39,385 bases of DNA from an uncultured Pelagibacteraceae bacterium (GCA_902615425.1 CACMPD010000009.1:1-39385), one strand, 5' to 3'. Counted from the stretch's first letter, positions 29,739 to 38,132 are shown. Notes: generated from the sequence alone by a model not told the origin. Translations and numbers: made by a program.

Positions 29739-31136
29739 CTATAAATTTTTCGTAATATCTTCTGTCATTTTCTTAGCATCAGCAAAAAGCATAAGTGTAT
29801 TTTCTTTGTAAAAAAGATCATTATCAATACCTGCATATCCAGGAGAAAGACTTCTTTTAACAAACAGAACAGATTTACATTTTTCAACATCCAACACTGG
29901 CATTCCATATATTGGACTCTGTGGATCAGTTTTAGCAACAGGATTTGTTACATCATTTGCACCAATCACAAAGGCCACATCTGCATTTGCAAAGTCATTA
30001 TTAATCTCTTCTAGTTCAAAAACTTCATCGTAAGGTACATTTGCCTCTGCCAATAATACGTTCATATGACCTGGCATTCTACCTGCAACGGGATGAATAG
30101 CATAAGAAACCTTAATATCGTTTTTTTTTAAAGTATCAACCATCTCTCTTAACGCGTGTTGAGCTTGTGCAACGGCCATACCATAACCAGGAACGATTAT
30201 AACTGATGAAGCATTCTTCATCAAAAATGCAGCATCATCTGCATTTCCGCTTTTCACTGGTCTTTGCTCTTTAGATGAAGCACTTGACTTTTCATCAGTT
30301 GCACCAAAACCACCCAAAATCACATTAAAGAATGAACGATTCATTCCCTTGCACATTATGTAAGATAAAATAGCACCAGATGATCCTACAAGAGCACCTG
30401 TAATTATTAATGCTGTATTTTCTAAAGTGAAACCTATACCTGCAGCCGCCCAACCAGAGTAAGAGTTAAGCATAGAAATCACAACCGGCATATCCGCTCC
30501 ACCAATTGGGATTATCAAAAGAAAACCAATCAAGAATGAGACGGCTAATAATATCCAAAATAAATTTGATGATTGCGTTGAACATAACAGATAAATTAGA
30601 GCAATTATTGAAATTAAGATTATAGCGTTTAAAGGATGCTGACCTTTAAATGTAATTGGTGAACCTGACATAATTCCTTGTAATTTTAAAAATGCAATAA
30701 CTGAACCAGAGAATGTAATAGCTCCAACTGCAGCTCCAATTGACATCTCAATTAAACTACCAAGTTTTATTTCTCCTGGTTTTCCCAAATTAAAAGCTTC
30801 TGGATTTAAAAAAGCAGAAATTGCAACGAAAACTGCTGCAAGACCAACTAAACTATGAAATCCTGCAACTAATTCCGGCATCGCAGTCATTGGTATCTTG
30901 TAAGCAATAAAAGCTCCAATTGAACCCCCAACTAAAATAAATATCAAAACATATACAAATCCGCTTGAAAAATTACCAGTAGATAAAAAAGTTACAGTTA
31001 CAGCTATTATCATTCCAAGAATACCAAAAAGGTTACCTTGTCTTGATGTTTCTGGAGACGACAATCCCCTCAAAGCTAAAATAAAAAGTACACCGGAGAC
31101 TAAATAAAAAATTGCTGATAAGTTTGCTGATATCAT
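29739..31136 (-). CDS. pntB: NAD(P) transhydrogenase subunit beta
   Basis: The 465-residue protein has about eight to nine transmembrane helices in residues 1-265 (domain II), a Ser/Lys linker, and the NADP-binding domain III with GYGMAVAQAQHALREM and the GANDVTNP and VLDVEKC blocks. The enzyme couples proton entry to hydride transfer from NADH to NADP. Its ATG overlaps the pntAB stop by 4 nt. Confidence 0.96.
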   Translation of the reverse strand: MISANLSAIFYLVSGVLFILALRGLSSPETSRQGNLFGILGMIIAVTVTFLSTGNFSSGFVYVLIFILVGGSIGAFIAYKIPMTAMPELVAGFHSLVGLAAVFVAISAFLNPEAFNLGKPGEIKLGSLIEMSIGAAVGAITFSGSVIAFLKLQGIMSGSPITFKGQHPLNAIILISIIALIYLLCSTQSSNLFWILLAVSFLIGFLLIIPIGGADMPVVISMLNSYSGWAAAGIGFTLENTALIITGALVGSSGAILSYIMCKGMNRSFFNVILGGFGATDEKSSASSKEQRPVKSGNADDAAFLMKNASSVIIVPGYGMAVAQAQHALREMVDTLKKNDIKVSYAIHPVAGRMPGHMNVLLAEANVPYDEVFELEEINNDFANADVAFVIGANDVTNPVAKTDPQSPIYGMPVLDVEKCKSVLFVKRSLSPGYAGIDNDLFYKENTLMLFADAKKMTEDITKNL

Positions 31137-31444
31137 TTTTTTTCCTTTTTCTTTTTTTTATACATTGCAAGCATTCTTTGAGTTACTAAAAAACCACCAA
31201 AAATGTTTATCGCCGCTAATGCAATAGCTAAAAAACCGAAAATACTAGAAGTATTAAACACGCTATTTGAGTTACCAGATAATCCTGCGATTATCGCCCC
31301 AACAATAATTACAGATGAAATTGCGTTAGTCACAGACATTAAAGGAGTATGTAAAGATGGAGTAACGCTCCAAACAACATAATAACCAACAAATATTGAA
31401 AGAATAAATATACTTAACCTAAATATTAAAGGATCAATTTCCAT
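31133..31444 (-). CDS. pntAB: NAD(P) transhydrogenase subunit alpha part 2
   Basis: The 103-residue protein has three transmembrane helices, with VVWSVTPSLHTPLMSVTNAISS as the conserved membrane motif. It is the separate domain II piece found in three-subunit transhydrogenases such as that of Rhodospirillum rubrum. It lies 3 nt after pntAA and overlaps pntB by 4 nt. Confidence 0.95.
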   Translation of the reverse strand: MEIDPLIFRLSIFILSIFVGYYVVWSVTPSLHTPLMSVTNAISSVIIVGAIIAGLSGNSNSVFNTSSIFGFLAIALAAINIFGGFLVTQRMLAMYKKKKKEKK

Positions 31445-31447
31445 ATT

Positions 31448-32536
31448 TCATTTTATAAGTGTTTGTTTTATTATTTCGTCTTCTAAATTAACATTTAATT
31501 TTTTATTTTCTTTATCAAATAAGTTTTCAACAAAATTAAACATATTTTTTGCATATAAACTTGAGGCAGACACCGGTAGTTTATTTAAAATATTACTCTC
31601 ACCCATAATTTTTACACCATTTTTTTCAATAATTTCATCTGCTTTAGTAAATGCAGTATTGCCACCTTGTACAGCGGCCAAATCGTAGATAACAGATCCT
31701 GCTTGCATGTTGTTAATCATATCCTCTTTGATAATTAAAGGTGCTTTTTTTCCAGGTATTAATGCAGTGCAGATAACAATATCAATTTTTTTTAATGTTT
31801 CAGAGAGTAATTCCTCTTGTTTTTTTTTAAAATCATCTGAAGCTTCTTTTGCATAACCACCTTCAGTTTCTAAATTTTCAGCACCCTCGACAGTCAAAAA
31901 CTTTCCACCTAAACTTTCAACTTGTTCTTTTGAAGCCATTCTTACATCTGTAGCAAAAACTATTCCACCCATTCTTTTTGCTGTAGCAATCGCTTGAAGT
32001 CCAGCGACACCAGCACCAACAACTAGTATCTTGGCAGCTGGAACAGTTCCAGCAGCGGTCATCATCATAGGTATAGCCTTCTCAAAATTAGCAAATGACT
32101 CTATTACTGCTTTATATCCAGCTAGATTTGCTTGTGAAGATAATATATCCATAGATTGAGCCCTAGTAATTCTTGGTAATAATTCCAATGAAAAAAGTTT
32201 TATATTTTTAGTGATTAATTCATCTAATTTTTTTTTATTATCGTACGGATTTAACACACCAATTAGAGTTTGATCTTTTTTTAACAATGAACTTTTTTCA
32301 TCAGATAATAATCCCAATTGAACAATAATATTTGAGAGATTTAAAATTTCTTTTTCATCATCAGAAAATTTAACACCCATATTTTGATATTCATCATCAG
32401 AAATTCCTAAATGAACACCATAATTTTTTGACAAATAAACATGAAATCCTAAAGAGATGTACTTTTTTGCAATTTCAGGGGTAATTGAAATTCTTTTTTC
32501 AATTTTTTGATTTTCTAAAATTGATCCAATATTCAT
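31448..32536 (-). CDS. pntAA: NAD(P) transhydrogenase subunit alpha part 1
   Basis: This soluble NAD(H)-binding subunit (domain I) has KRISITPEIAKKY, GVLNPYD, a RITRAQSMDILSSQANLAGYKAV block (given here in part) and the dinucleotide fold GAGVAGLQAIATAKRMG. I place the start at the ATG 32534-32536 (362 residues), where MNIGSILENQKIEKR matches the family. The open frame continues 22 codons further upstream, but that part overlaps a separate small membrane-protein gene in another frame and has no family counterpart. Confidence 0.94.
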   Translation of the reverse strand: MNIGSILENQKIEKRISITPEIAKKYISLGFHVYLSKNYGVHLGISDDEYQNMGVKFSDDEKEILNLSNIIVQLGLLSDEKSSLLKKDQTLIGVLNPYDNKKKLDELITKNIKLFSLELLPRITRAQSMDILSSQANLAGYKAVIESFANFEKAIPMMMTAAGTVPAAKILVVGAGVAGLQAIATAKRMGGIVFATDVRMASKEQVESLGGKFLTVEGAENLETEGGYAKEASDDFKKKQEELLSETLKKIDIVICTALIPGKKAPLIIKEDMINNMQAGSVIYDLAAVQGGNTAFTKADEIIEKNGVKIMGESNILNKLPVSASSLYAKNMFNFVENLFDKENKKLNVNLEDEIIKQTLIK

Positions 32537-32544
32537 TTGAAATC

Positions 32545-32655
32545 TTACAATAAGAATAGTGCCATTAAAACCAGTACTAATACCACCGCGACAGTTCCCC
32601 ACAACACAAATTTTGTAAAATTATTCCAAGTTTTTTTATGGTTTTCATTATCCAT
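32545..32655 (-). CDS. Small aa3-type cytochrome c oxidase subunit IV-like protein
   Basis: A 36-residue open frame starting with ATG 32653-32655 and ending TAA 32545-32547. The product is MDNENHKKTWNNFTKF, then one transmembrane helix VLWGTVAVVLVLVLMALFLL to the C-terminus. This is the layout of the alphaproteobacterial COX IV bacterial family (about 40-50 residues, charged N-terminus, TW..F..F..W motif, one helix). In several alphaproteobacteria that gene lies just before pntA, as here (8-nt gap to the pntAA start). It would sit in the inner membrane with the aa3 oxidase. Identification is by pattern and context. Confidence 0.72.
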   Translation of the reverse strand: MDNENHKKTWNNFTKFVLWGTVAVVLVLVLMALFLL

Positions 32656-32660
32656 AAAAA

Positions 32661-32786
32661 TTATTTTTGTCTTGCTTTGAATTTTGGGTTAGTTTTATTT
32701 ATGATGTAAACTCTACCTCTTCTCCTTACGAGTTTTGAGTTTAAGTCCCTTTTTTTAATTGACTTTAATGAACTTTTTATTTTCAT
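32661..32786 (-). CDS. rpmJ: 50S ribosomal protein L36
   Basis: The 41-residue product is [40 protein letters not shown] and a final K. This is the cysteine-free, zinc-independent L36 type with the typical alphaproteobacterial ending NP.FKARQ. The start is ATG 32784-32786; a longer frame from 32846 would run into the 5S gene and is rejected. Only 14 nt separate the ATG from the 3' end of 5S rRNA, and no ribosome site or terminator is visible in that gap. Confidence 0.93.
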   Translation of the reverse strand: MKIKSSLKSIKKRDLNSKLVRRRGRVYIINKTNPKFKARQK

Positions 32787-32801
32787 AATTTTAAATGTTA
32801 A

Positions 32802-32917
32802 GCCTGGCAAAGTCCTACTCTTCCATGTCTTAAGACAAAGTACCATCGGCGCTGAAAAGCTTGACTTCCGAGTTCGGAATGGGATCGGGTATTACCTCTT
32901 CGCTATAATCACCAGGC
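32802..32917 (-). rRNA. rrf: 5S ribosomal RNA
   Basis: About 116 nt. The terminal stem GCCTGG/CCAGGC is perfect, and the universally conserved internal segments ACCCGATCCCATTCCGAAC, GGAAGT, AGCGCCGATGGTA and AGAGTAGG are all present. There is no 23S rRNA upstream; the next gene on that side is a glycosyltransferase. In known SAR11 genomes the 5S gene is separated from 16S-23S by a hypervariable glycan region, which this arrangement matches. Confidence 0.97.
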
Positions 32918-32923
32918 GACGTA

Positions 32924-32951
32924 TTTATACCTAAACAAAAATTTTAGTCAA
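32924..32951 (-). promoter_or_regulatory. Promoter for the orphan 5S rRNA
   Basis: On the minus strand TTGACT (32946-32951) and TATAAA (32924-32929) are separated by 16 nt. Six nucleotides separate the -10 from the first base of 5S rRNA at 32917, so the predicted start coincides with the mature 5' end. The flank above the -35 is A/T-rich. It is the best sigma-70-type match I found in the window. Confidence 0.65.
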
Positions 32952-32967
32952 AGAAAATAGGAAAAGA

Positions 32968-33690
32968 TCAATTCTTAAAAGAATATAAAATAATGGTTTT
33001 TAATGCAATAAAAGCGTCTTTTATGCCAATTTTTTTACCTTCCTCATACGACCTACCATTGTAGGTTATGGGAACTTCAAAAAATTTATATTTTTTTTTT
33101 GCTAACTTAATGGTTACCTCAGGTTCAAATGAAAAACTTTTTTCTTTAAGATTAATACTTTTTAAAGCTGAAGTTCTAAAAACTTTGTATCCAGTTTCCA
33201 TATCAGTTAAATTTAGATTAATAAATAGATTACATATAAACGTTAAAATCTTATTTGCCAAATAATGCCAAAAAAAGTGAATTCTTACATACTTTCCACC
33301 GCCTAGAAACCTAGAACCATAAACAATATCCGCATTAGTCTCAAAAAAAGGAACTAACAATTTATTATAATCAAATGGATCATACTCTAAATCCGCATCT
33401 TGAATTATCACAATATCACCAGTTATATATTTTAGAGCTGTATGTATCGCAGCACCTTTTCCTAAATTATCATCATGAAAATATGTTTGTATTTTTTCTT
33501 TATTAGATAATTGCTTTAATACTTCTCTTGTTCCATCATTTGAAAAATCATCAACAACTATAATTTCAAAATTTAAAATTTCATAATTTTTTAAACTTTG
33601 ATCTATTCTTTTCAAAATTTCCATAATTGTGCTTTTTTCATTAAAACAAGGAATTATTATCGAAAGTTTGAATTTTTTTTTCTCAATCAT
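32968..33690 (-). CDS. Family 2 glycosyltransferase (polyprenyl-phosphate sugar transferase type)
   Basis: A 240-residue GT-A enzyme: LSIIIPCFNE at the N-terminus, VVDDFSNDGT, the metal-binding DAD at 98-100 within IQDADLEYDP, YGSRFLGG, and an ETGYKVFR acceptor-side motif. The pattern is that of dolichyl/undecaprenyl-phosphate mannose or glucose synthases (DPM1/GtrB-like), but without the C-terminal membrane helices of GtrB. It may supply a lipid-linked sugar to the adjoining membrane protein, whose gene abuts it (one shared base). Donor and acceptor are not known. Confidence 0.88.
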   Translation of the reverse strand: MIEKKKFKLSIIIPCFNEKSTIMEILKRIDQSLKNYEILNFEIIVVDDFSNDGTREVLKQLSNKEKIQTYFHDDNLGKGAAIHTALKYITGDIVIIQDADLEYDPFDYNKLLVPFFETNADIVYGSRFLGGGKYVRIHFFWHYLANKILTFICNLFINLNLTDMETGYKVFRTSALKSINLKEKSFSFEPEVTIKLAKKKYKFFEVPITYNGRSYEEGKKIGIKDAFIALKTIILYSFKN

Positions 33691-35345
33691 TATTGATTAA
33701 TTAATTTATTAATTATGAAATATCCATTTTTTTTTCTTATATCTAGTTTGTTGTAAGAACAAATAAATGGAATATTCCAACAAAGCCTTCCTTGCCAACC
33801 ATTTGTTGAATTATTTTGAATATCGGGCTGATAAATTTTTATCAGTTGGTTAGTATTCTTATTGTTTACTATATACTTGTTATCTATTTTTGAAACACCT
33901 AAAAAAATATTTTCAACCTTAGTTAATCTAATAATATTTTTTGAAAAACTAAAAAAAATAAATGTCATAATAAAAATTAAAAAAATTTTTTTTGAAAAAA
34001 TGCGTGATACTAAATTGCCAGCCAATAAAAAAAATGTTAAAGTCAAAAATAGATTTATCGCAAATCTGTAAACAGGAGAAAAGTTTAGCCAAAACAATAA
34101 ACCCAAAATTAAAAAAAGATATAATCCTATTTTATCGTTAAAAAAAAATCCTTTATCAATTTTTTTTTTTTGGAAAAATAAAAATAATAAAACCGGTAAA
34201 AACATTGTTAAAAAATGCTCTGAGATTTCAACAAAGTTTCTTTTAACCCAATAAGATAACCAATTAAAATTTGTTAAATATTCATCTGGGCTAAGAGTAT
34301 AATTTGCTCCACTAAAATAACTTTTATTAATCAACTCAAGCTCTTTAGATAAAGCTATACTCTCTTCACTAAACCAACTTACACTTAGACATGTAAAATT
34401 TGATGGAAAAAATAAACAACCTGTATAAATGAATTGTTGAATTAAAAATGAGGTTACTAAAACATAAATAAATAAAAACTTAAATTTAAAGGGATCTAAT
34501 TTTAAATTTTCAAAATATTTAAAGTATAAAAAAATTGGAAGTAAGATTACTGGTATTGAGCTTAATTTTATCAAAATTGAAAAAATTGAAAAAATTAAAG
34601 TCAAAAAAAAATATTCTTTCTGCTCATCAATCAAATCTGTTTCTGAAAACTTAAGAAAATAATAAATAGTTAGTATAGAAAAAATAGCCGCTGGTAGATC
34701 AACTCCAAATTCAGAAATTCTGGTAAATTTTAGAATAAAATAAAATAATGCTATTAATAGAAAATAATCACTTATTGTTTTTTCATTTTTTGTAATCAGT
34801 TGATAAACAGAAAATAATATGAAGCTTAAAAATAATAAAAAACTAGGCAAGGTTAAAAAATTAAAATTTTTGTCATTTAAAAAAAAAATTGAATACAAAT
34901 TTAACCAAATTGAATTATAGACATAAGATTTATCAATATTTGCAAACCCAAAAATTATTTTTTCTTCAATAAAACCTATTGCGTAAGGGAGATGATAATA
35001 TCCAAAATCCTCATGATATTTCTGTGATAAAAAAATCGGAATTAACAAAAGTATAATTAAAAGATAATTAATACTTTCTCCTCTAAAAAATTTAAGTGTG
35101 CTAATTCTTTTTTTATAAAAGAAAAATAATATGCCTAAACTAAAAATTAAAACACTTATTAAAACATTTATTCTAAAAAAAAAATGAATAATAGTGATAA
35201 TTAGTGATATAAATACTAGTCCTAAAAAAATATCTAGAAAAAAATTTTTTTTAATATTTAAATTAGCGAGTCTGCCATATCCAGAAATTGACAATGCAAG
35301 AAAGATAATACTTACAATAAATATAAGTATTTGAAAAAAGATCAT
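33690..35345 (-). CDS. Large multi-spanning membrane protein, possible GT-C-like
   Basis: A 551-residue protein with roughly 11-13 hydrophobic segments, beginning MIFFQILIFIVSIIFLALSI, and a short C-terminal soluble tail (about 475-551). I do not recognise a defined family with certainty. A charged segment with KYHEDFGYYHLPYA (about 109-122) after the third or fourth helix resembles the acidic first loop of GT-C transferases that use lipid-linked sugars. Position next to a DPM1-like enzyme would fit that. Codon use is even more A/T-rich than in the core genes, with many homopolymer runs. Function is unassigned. Confidence 0.6.
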   Translation of the reverse strand: MIFFQILIFIVSIIFLALSISGYGRLANLNIKKNFFLDIFLGLVFISLIITIIHFFFRINVLISVLIFSLGILFFFYKKRISTLKFFRGESINYLLIILLLIPIFLSQKYHEDFGYYHLPYAIGFIEEKIIFGFANIDKSYVYNSIWLNLYSIFFLNDKNFNFLTLPSFLLFLSFILFSVYQLITKNEKTISDYFLLIALFYFILKFTRISEFGVDLPAAIFSILTIYYFLKFSETDLIDEQKEYFFLTLIFSIFSILIKLSSIPVILLPIFLYFKYFENLKLDPFKFKFLFIYVLVTSFLIQQFIYTGCLFFPSNFTCLSVSWFSEESIALSKELELINKSYFSGANYTLSPDEYLTNFNWLSYWVKRNFVEISEHFLTMFLPVLLFLFFQKKKIDKGFFFNDKIGLYLFLILGLLFWLNFSPVYRFAINLFLTLTFFLLAGNLVSRIFSKKIFLIFIMTFIFFSFSKNIIRLTKVENIFLGVSKIDNKYIVNNKNTNQLIKIYQPDIQNNSTNGWQGRLCWNIPFICSYNKLDIRKKNGYFIINKLINQ

Positions 35346-35351
35346 AATTAA

Positions 35352-36293
35352 TTATCGCTGAGAATTTTTAAAATCTTCAATTATTTCATCTATTACTTTC
35401 GAAAAATTCATTTTTGATTTCCATCCGTAACTATTTGCTAAAGAAAGATTTAATTTTTTTCTCATCACGCCATCCAATTTTTTGTTATTGTCAAATTTTA
35501 TCATAACCTCAGAATCAATTTTATTCTTAATCAGATTGGCATAATTTTTAATACTCATCTCAATCGGGGATCCAATATTAATAAGAGAATTTTTAATTTT
35601 TTTTCGAAGAAAAAATTCACAGGCATTTGCAACTTCATCTACATGCAGAACTTCTCTTAGGGGTTTTCCTGTTCCCCATAATTCAACAATTTTTTTTTTT
35701 TTTCTTTTTTTACTGGCAAGATATATTTTCTTAATTAAAGCCGGTAAAAAATGTGAGTTTTGTGTGTCATAATTATCATTAGGTCCAAATAAATTGCATG
35801 GCATAAGACAAATGTAGTTTCTATTATATTGCCTGTTGAAAGACTCTATCATTTTAATACCAGCAATTTTTGCGATTGCATAACTTTCATTTGTTTCTTC
35901 CAGAGCCCCTGTCATTATTTGACTTTCTTTTATAGGTTTTTTGAAATCTTTTGGATAAGTACAGCTTGAGCCAAACAAAATTAGTTTTTTAATGTTATTT
36001 TCGTGACTTAAAGAAATTAAATTTGTTTGGATTTGTAAATTATCACTTATAAAGTTTGCTGGAAATTTGATGTTTGCTTTAATCCCACCGACTTTTGCAG
36101 CAGCAATAATTACAACATCTGGCTTTTTAGCTTTAAAAAATTTTCTTACTGCATTTTGATTTCTTAAATCAAGATCTTTTTTATCAATAGTTATTATTTT
36201 TTTATATCCTTTTTTTTTTAATTTTCTAAAAATTGATGATCCGAGCATTCCATTATGGCCAGCGATATATACTTTGCTGTTAATATTGATCAT
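35352..36293 (-). CDS. fcl: GDP-L-fucose synthase
   Basis: The 313-residue short-chain dehydrogenase has an AGHNGMLGSS nucleotide loop (11-20), AAAKVGGI, the catalytic serine region FGSSCTYP (108-114) and YxxxK with Y138 and K142, plus NLFGPNDNYD. It epimerises and reduces GDP-4-keto-6-deoxymannose to GDP-L-fucose. It overlaps gmd by 14 nt, giving the standard two-step pathway. A run of 14 identical bases (35690-35703) lies in its coding sequence within the KKRKKKK segment near residue 197. Confidence 0.94.
   Translation of the reverse strand: MININSKVYIAGHNGMLGSSIFRKLKKKGYKKIITIDKKDLDLRNQNAVRKFFKAKKPDVVIIAAAKVGGIKANIKFPANFISDNLQIQTNLISLSHENNIKKLILFGSSCTYPKDFKKPIKESQIMTGALEETNESYAIAKIAGIKMIESFNRQYNRNYICLMPCNLFGPNDNYDTQNSHFLPALIKKIYLASKKRKKKKIVELWGTGKPLREVLHVDEVANACEFFLRKKIKNSLINIGSPIEMSIKNYANLIKNKIDSEVMIKFDNNKKLDGVMRKKLNLSLANSYGWKSKMNFSKVIDEIIEDFKNSQR
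35690..35703. repeat. 14-nt homopolymer inside fcl
   Basis: Fourteen consecutive T on the plus strand (A on the coding strand), the longest mononucleotide run I see in the window; the next longest are 12. Slippage here would truncate Fcl at about residue 200. Confidence 0.8.
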
Positions 36294-37323
36294 TATTATT
36301 TTCTAGCTCGTAATGTATCATTTCATCTATAAGGTTGTTTATTGACATTTTTGGGGACCATTTTAATATTTTTTTTGCTTTTGAAGCATCCCCTTTTAGA
36401 TAGTCAACCTCTAAGGGTCTAAAATACCTTTTTCTACATTCAATTATTACTTTTTTGTTTTCTATATTGACTGCTTTTTCTTTTATGCCTTTTCCTATCC
36501 ATTTTATATTCAAATTCATTTTTTTTGCTGCTCTATTTACAAAATCTTTAATAGTGAAAGTTTTTCCAGTACTAATCACATAATCATCAGGTTTTTTTTG
36601 TTGTAACATTTTCCACATAGCTTCTACATAATCTCTAGCATGACCCCAGTCCCTCTTAGAATATAAATTTCCTAAAAATAATTTTTTTTGATAACCTTTT
36701 TTTATTTTCACTAATCCTTGGATAATTTTTTTTGTAACAAATGTTTCACCCCGGATTGGGCTTTCATGATTAAATAAAATTCCATTACATGCATAAATTC
36801 CATATGCGTTCCTATAGTTTTTTGTAATCCAGTGAGCAAAACATTTTGAGACACCATAAGGACTTACTGGGTGAAAAGTTGTTTTTTCATTTTGAAAATT
36901 TGTAATTGTTTTACCAAACATTTCGGAAGTACCTGCTTGGTAAAATTTTACCTTTTTTTCTAAATTTAAACTTCTAATTGCTTCCAAAATTCTTAAAGTT
37001 CCAAGACCATTTACATCAGCACTATACTCAGGTACCTCAAAAGAAACTTTTACATGAGATTGTGCAGCAAGATTATATATTTCATTAGGAATTACTTTTT
37101 TAATTAAGTTTAATATTGACGAGGCATCTGTTAAATCTCCATACAATAGAACAAAGTTTGCTTTATAATTTATATCTTTGTAGATATCGTCAATTCGCTG
37201 TGTGTTAATTATCGACGACCGTCTTTTTACACCATATACGATGTAATTTTTTTTAAGTAGATATTTTGATAAGTAAGCACCATCCTGTCCTGTAACCCCA
37301 AATATTAAAGCTTTTTTTATCAT
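36280..37323 (-). CDS. gmd: GDP-mannose 4,6-dehydratase
   Basis: The 347-residue protein has GVTGQDGAYL (9-18), the RRSS NADP-binding segment at 34-37, the Gmd catalytic set T132-E134 in AGTSEMFG and Y156/K160 in SPYGVSK, NHESPIRGETFVTKK, and the RPLEVDYLKGD C-terminal signature. It converts GDP-D-mannose to GDP-4-keto-6-deoxy-mannose for Fcl. Length and motif set are complete. A 74-nt A/T-rich gap separates it from the WecG-type gene. Confidence 0.96.
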   Translation of the reverse strand: MIKKALIFGVTGQDGAYLSKYLLKKNYIVYGVKRRSSIINTQRIDDIYKDINYKANFVLLYGDLTDASSILNLIKKVIPNEIYNLAAQSHVKVSFEVPEYSADVNGLGTLRILEAIRSLNLEKKVKFYQAGTSEMFGKTITNFQNEKTTFHPVSPYGVSKCFAHWITKNYRNAYGIYACNGILFNHESPIRGETFVTKKIIQGLVKIKKGYQKKLFLGNLYSKRDWGHARDYVEAMWKMLQQKKPDDYVISTGKTFTIKDFVNRAAKKMNLNIKWIGKGIKEKAVNIENKKVIIECRKRYFRPLEVDYLKGDASKAKKILKWSPKMSINNLIDEMIHYELENNNDQY

Positions 37324-37397
37324 AAAGATTTATAAATTTTATATTATGAATTAATTCTTTTTATATAATACAATAAAATTTTTTTATCTATATTAAG

Positions 37398-38132
37398 TTA
37401 ATCCATAATTTTAATCTTATTAAAAAATACCATAGGTATTAATTTTAAACTATACAAGTATCTCTTAGAAAAGACCAAAGGATTAAATATTAATCTCACA
37501 AACCATCCAAGATAGAGTCGGTCGATTAAATTGTTGATGGGTGCTTGATCTTTAGTAAAAAAAGAAATTGCAGCTCCAGTACATAATATAGTTGTTTTAA
37601 TTTTAAGGTTTTTTTTTAAATATAATCCTAAAATTTCTTGCCTACCCCCACCAATATTGGTCAAAATAAATTCTGGTTTAACTTTTCTTATTTTCATCAA
37701 AAGTTTTTTATCTGAGAAGTTTTTGACTCGGTAATTTGGTGCCAAGTAATTGTATATTTTTTTTACACCCAAGCTTTTAAAAAAATTTTTATTTGAATTT
37801 GAAAATTTGGGATTCGGATCAATACAAAAGACTGATTTATGTTTATTTTTCTTTAAATATTCAAAAAATAAATCTAAAAATTTATATCCAGAAAACTTGT
37901 TAACACTTATATTCTTAAAAACCTTTAATAATAAAACAAAAAAACCACTATCAAAAAAAACTAAATCAGCTTTTCTTATAGACTCGTAATATTCATTAGA
38001 TTTATCTATTGAAGCCAAAGCAGGAGCAGCTGGAAAAACAAACAATCCTCTTTTAATGATAAATCTATTAAAATTTTTAACTTTAATATTATTAAATTTA
38101 ATTTTCTTAAAAATTATATTATTAACCATCAA
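37398..38132 (-). CDS. WecG/TagA/CpsF family glycosyltransferase
   Basis: The 244-residue protein has the family C-terminal core: FILTNIGGGRQEILG, then TGAAISFFTKDQAPINNLIDRLYLGWFVRL (residues about 185-215; quoted here only by its key residues GAAISFF, AP and GWFVRL). Earlier, KADLVFFDSGFF (54-65) supplies the likely catalytic Asp. Members add the second sugar (ManNAcA or similar) to a polyprenyl-diphosphate-linked GlcNAc. That fits the WecA/MraY-type gene at the right edge. Two ATGs head the frame; the exact start is uncertain by one residue. Confidence 0.8.
   Translation of the reverse strand: MMVNNIIFKKIKFNNIKVKNFNRFIIKRGLFVFPAAPALASIDKSNEYYESIRKADLVFFDSGFFVLLLKVFKNISVNKFSGYKFLDLFFEYLKKNKHKSVFCIDPNPKFSNSNKNFFKSLGVKKIYNYLAPNYRVKNFSDKKLLMKIRKVKPEFILTNIGGGRQEILGLYLKKNLKIKTTILCTGAAISFFTKDQAPINNLIDRLYLGWFVRLIFNPLVFSKRYLYSLKLIPMVFFNKIKIMD

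Noticed and set aside
32537..32602. 22-codon N-terminal extension of pntAA
   Set aside because: It overlaps the small COX IV-like gene in another frame; the family begins at the internal methionine.
32787..32846. 20-codon N-terminal extension of rpmJ
   Set aside because: It is read from 5S rRNA sequence and has no counterpart in L36.
34572..34600. Short tandem AAAAATTGA-like repeats in the membrane-protein gene
   Set aside because: They encode an ordinary Phe/Ser/Ile helix (IFSIFSI) and are expected from A/T-rich codon use.
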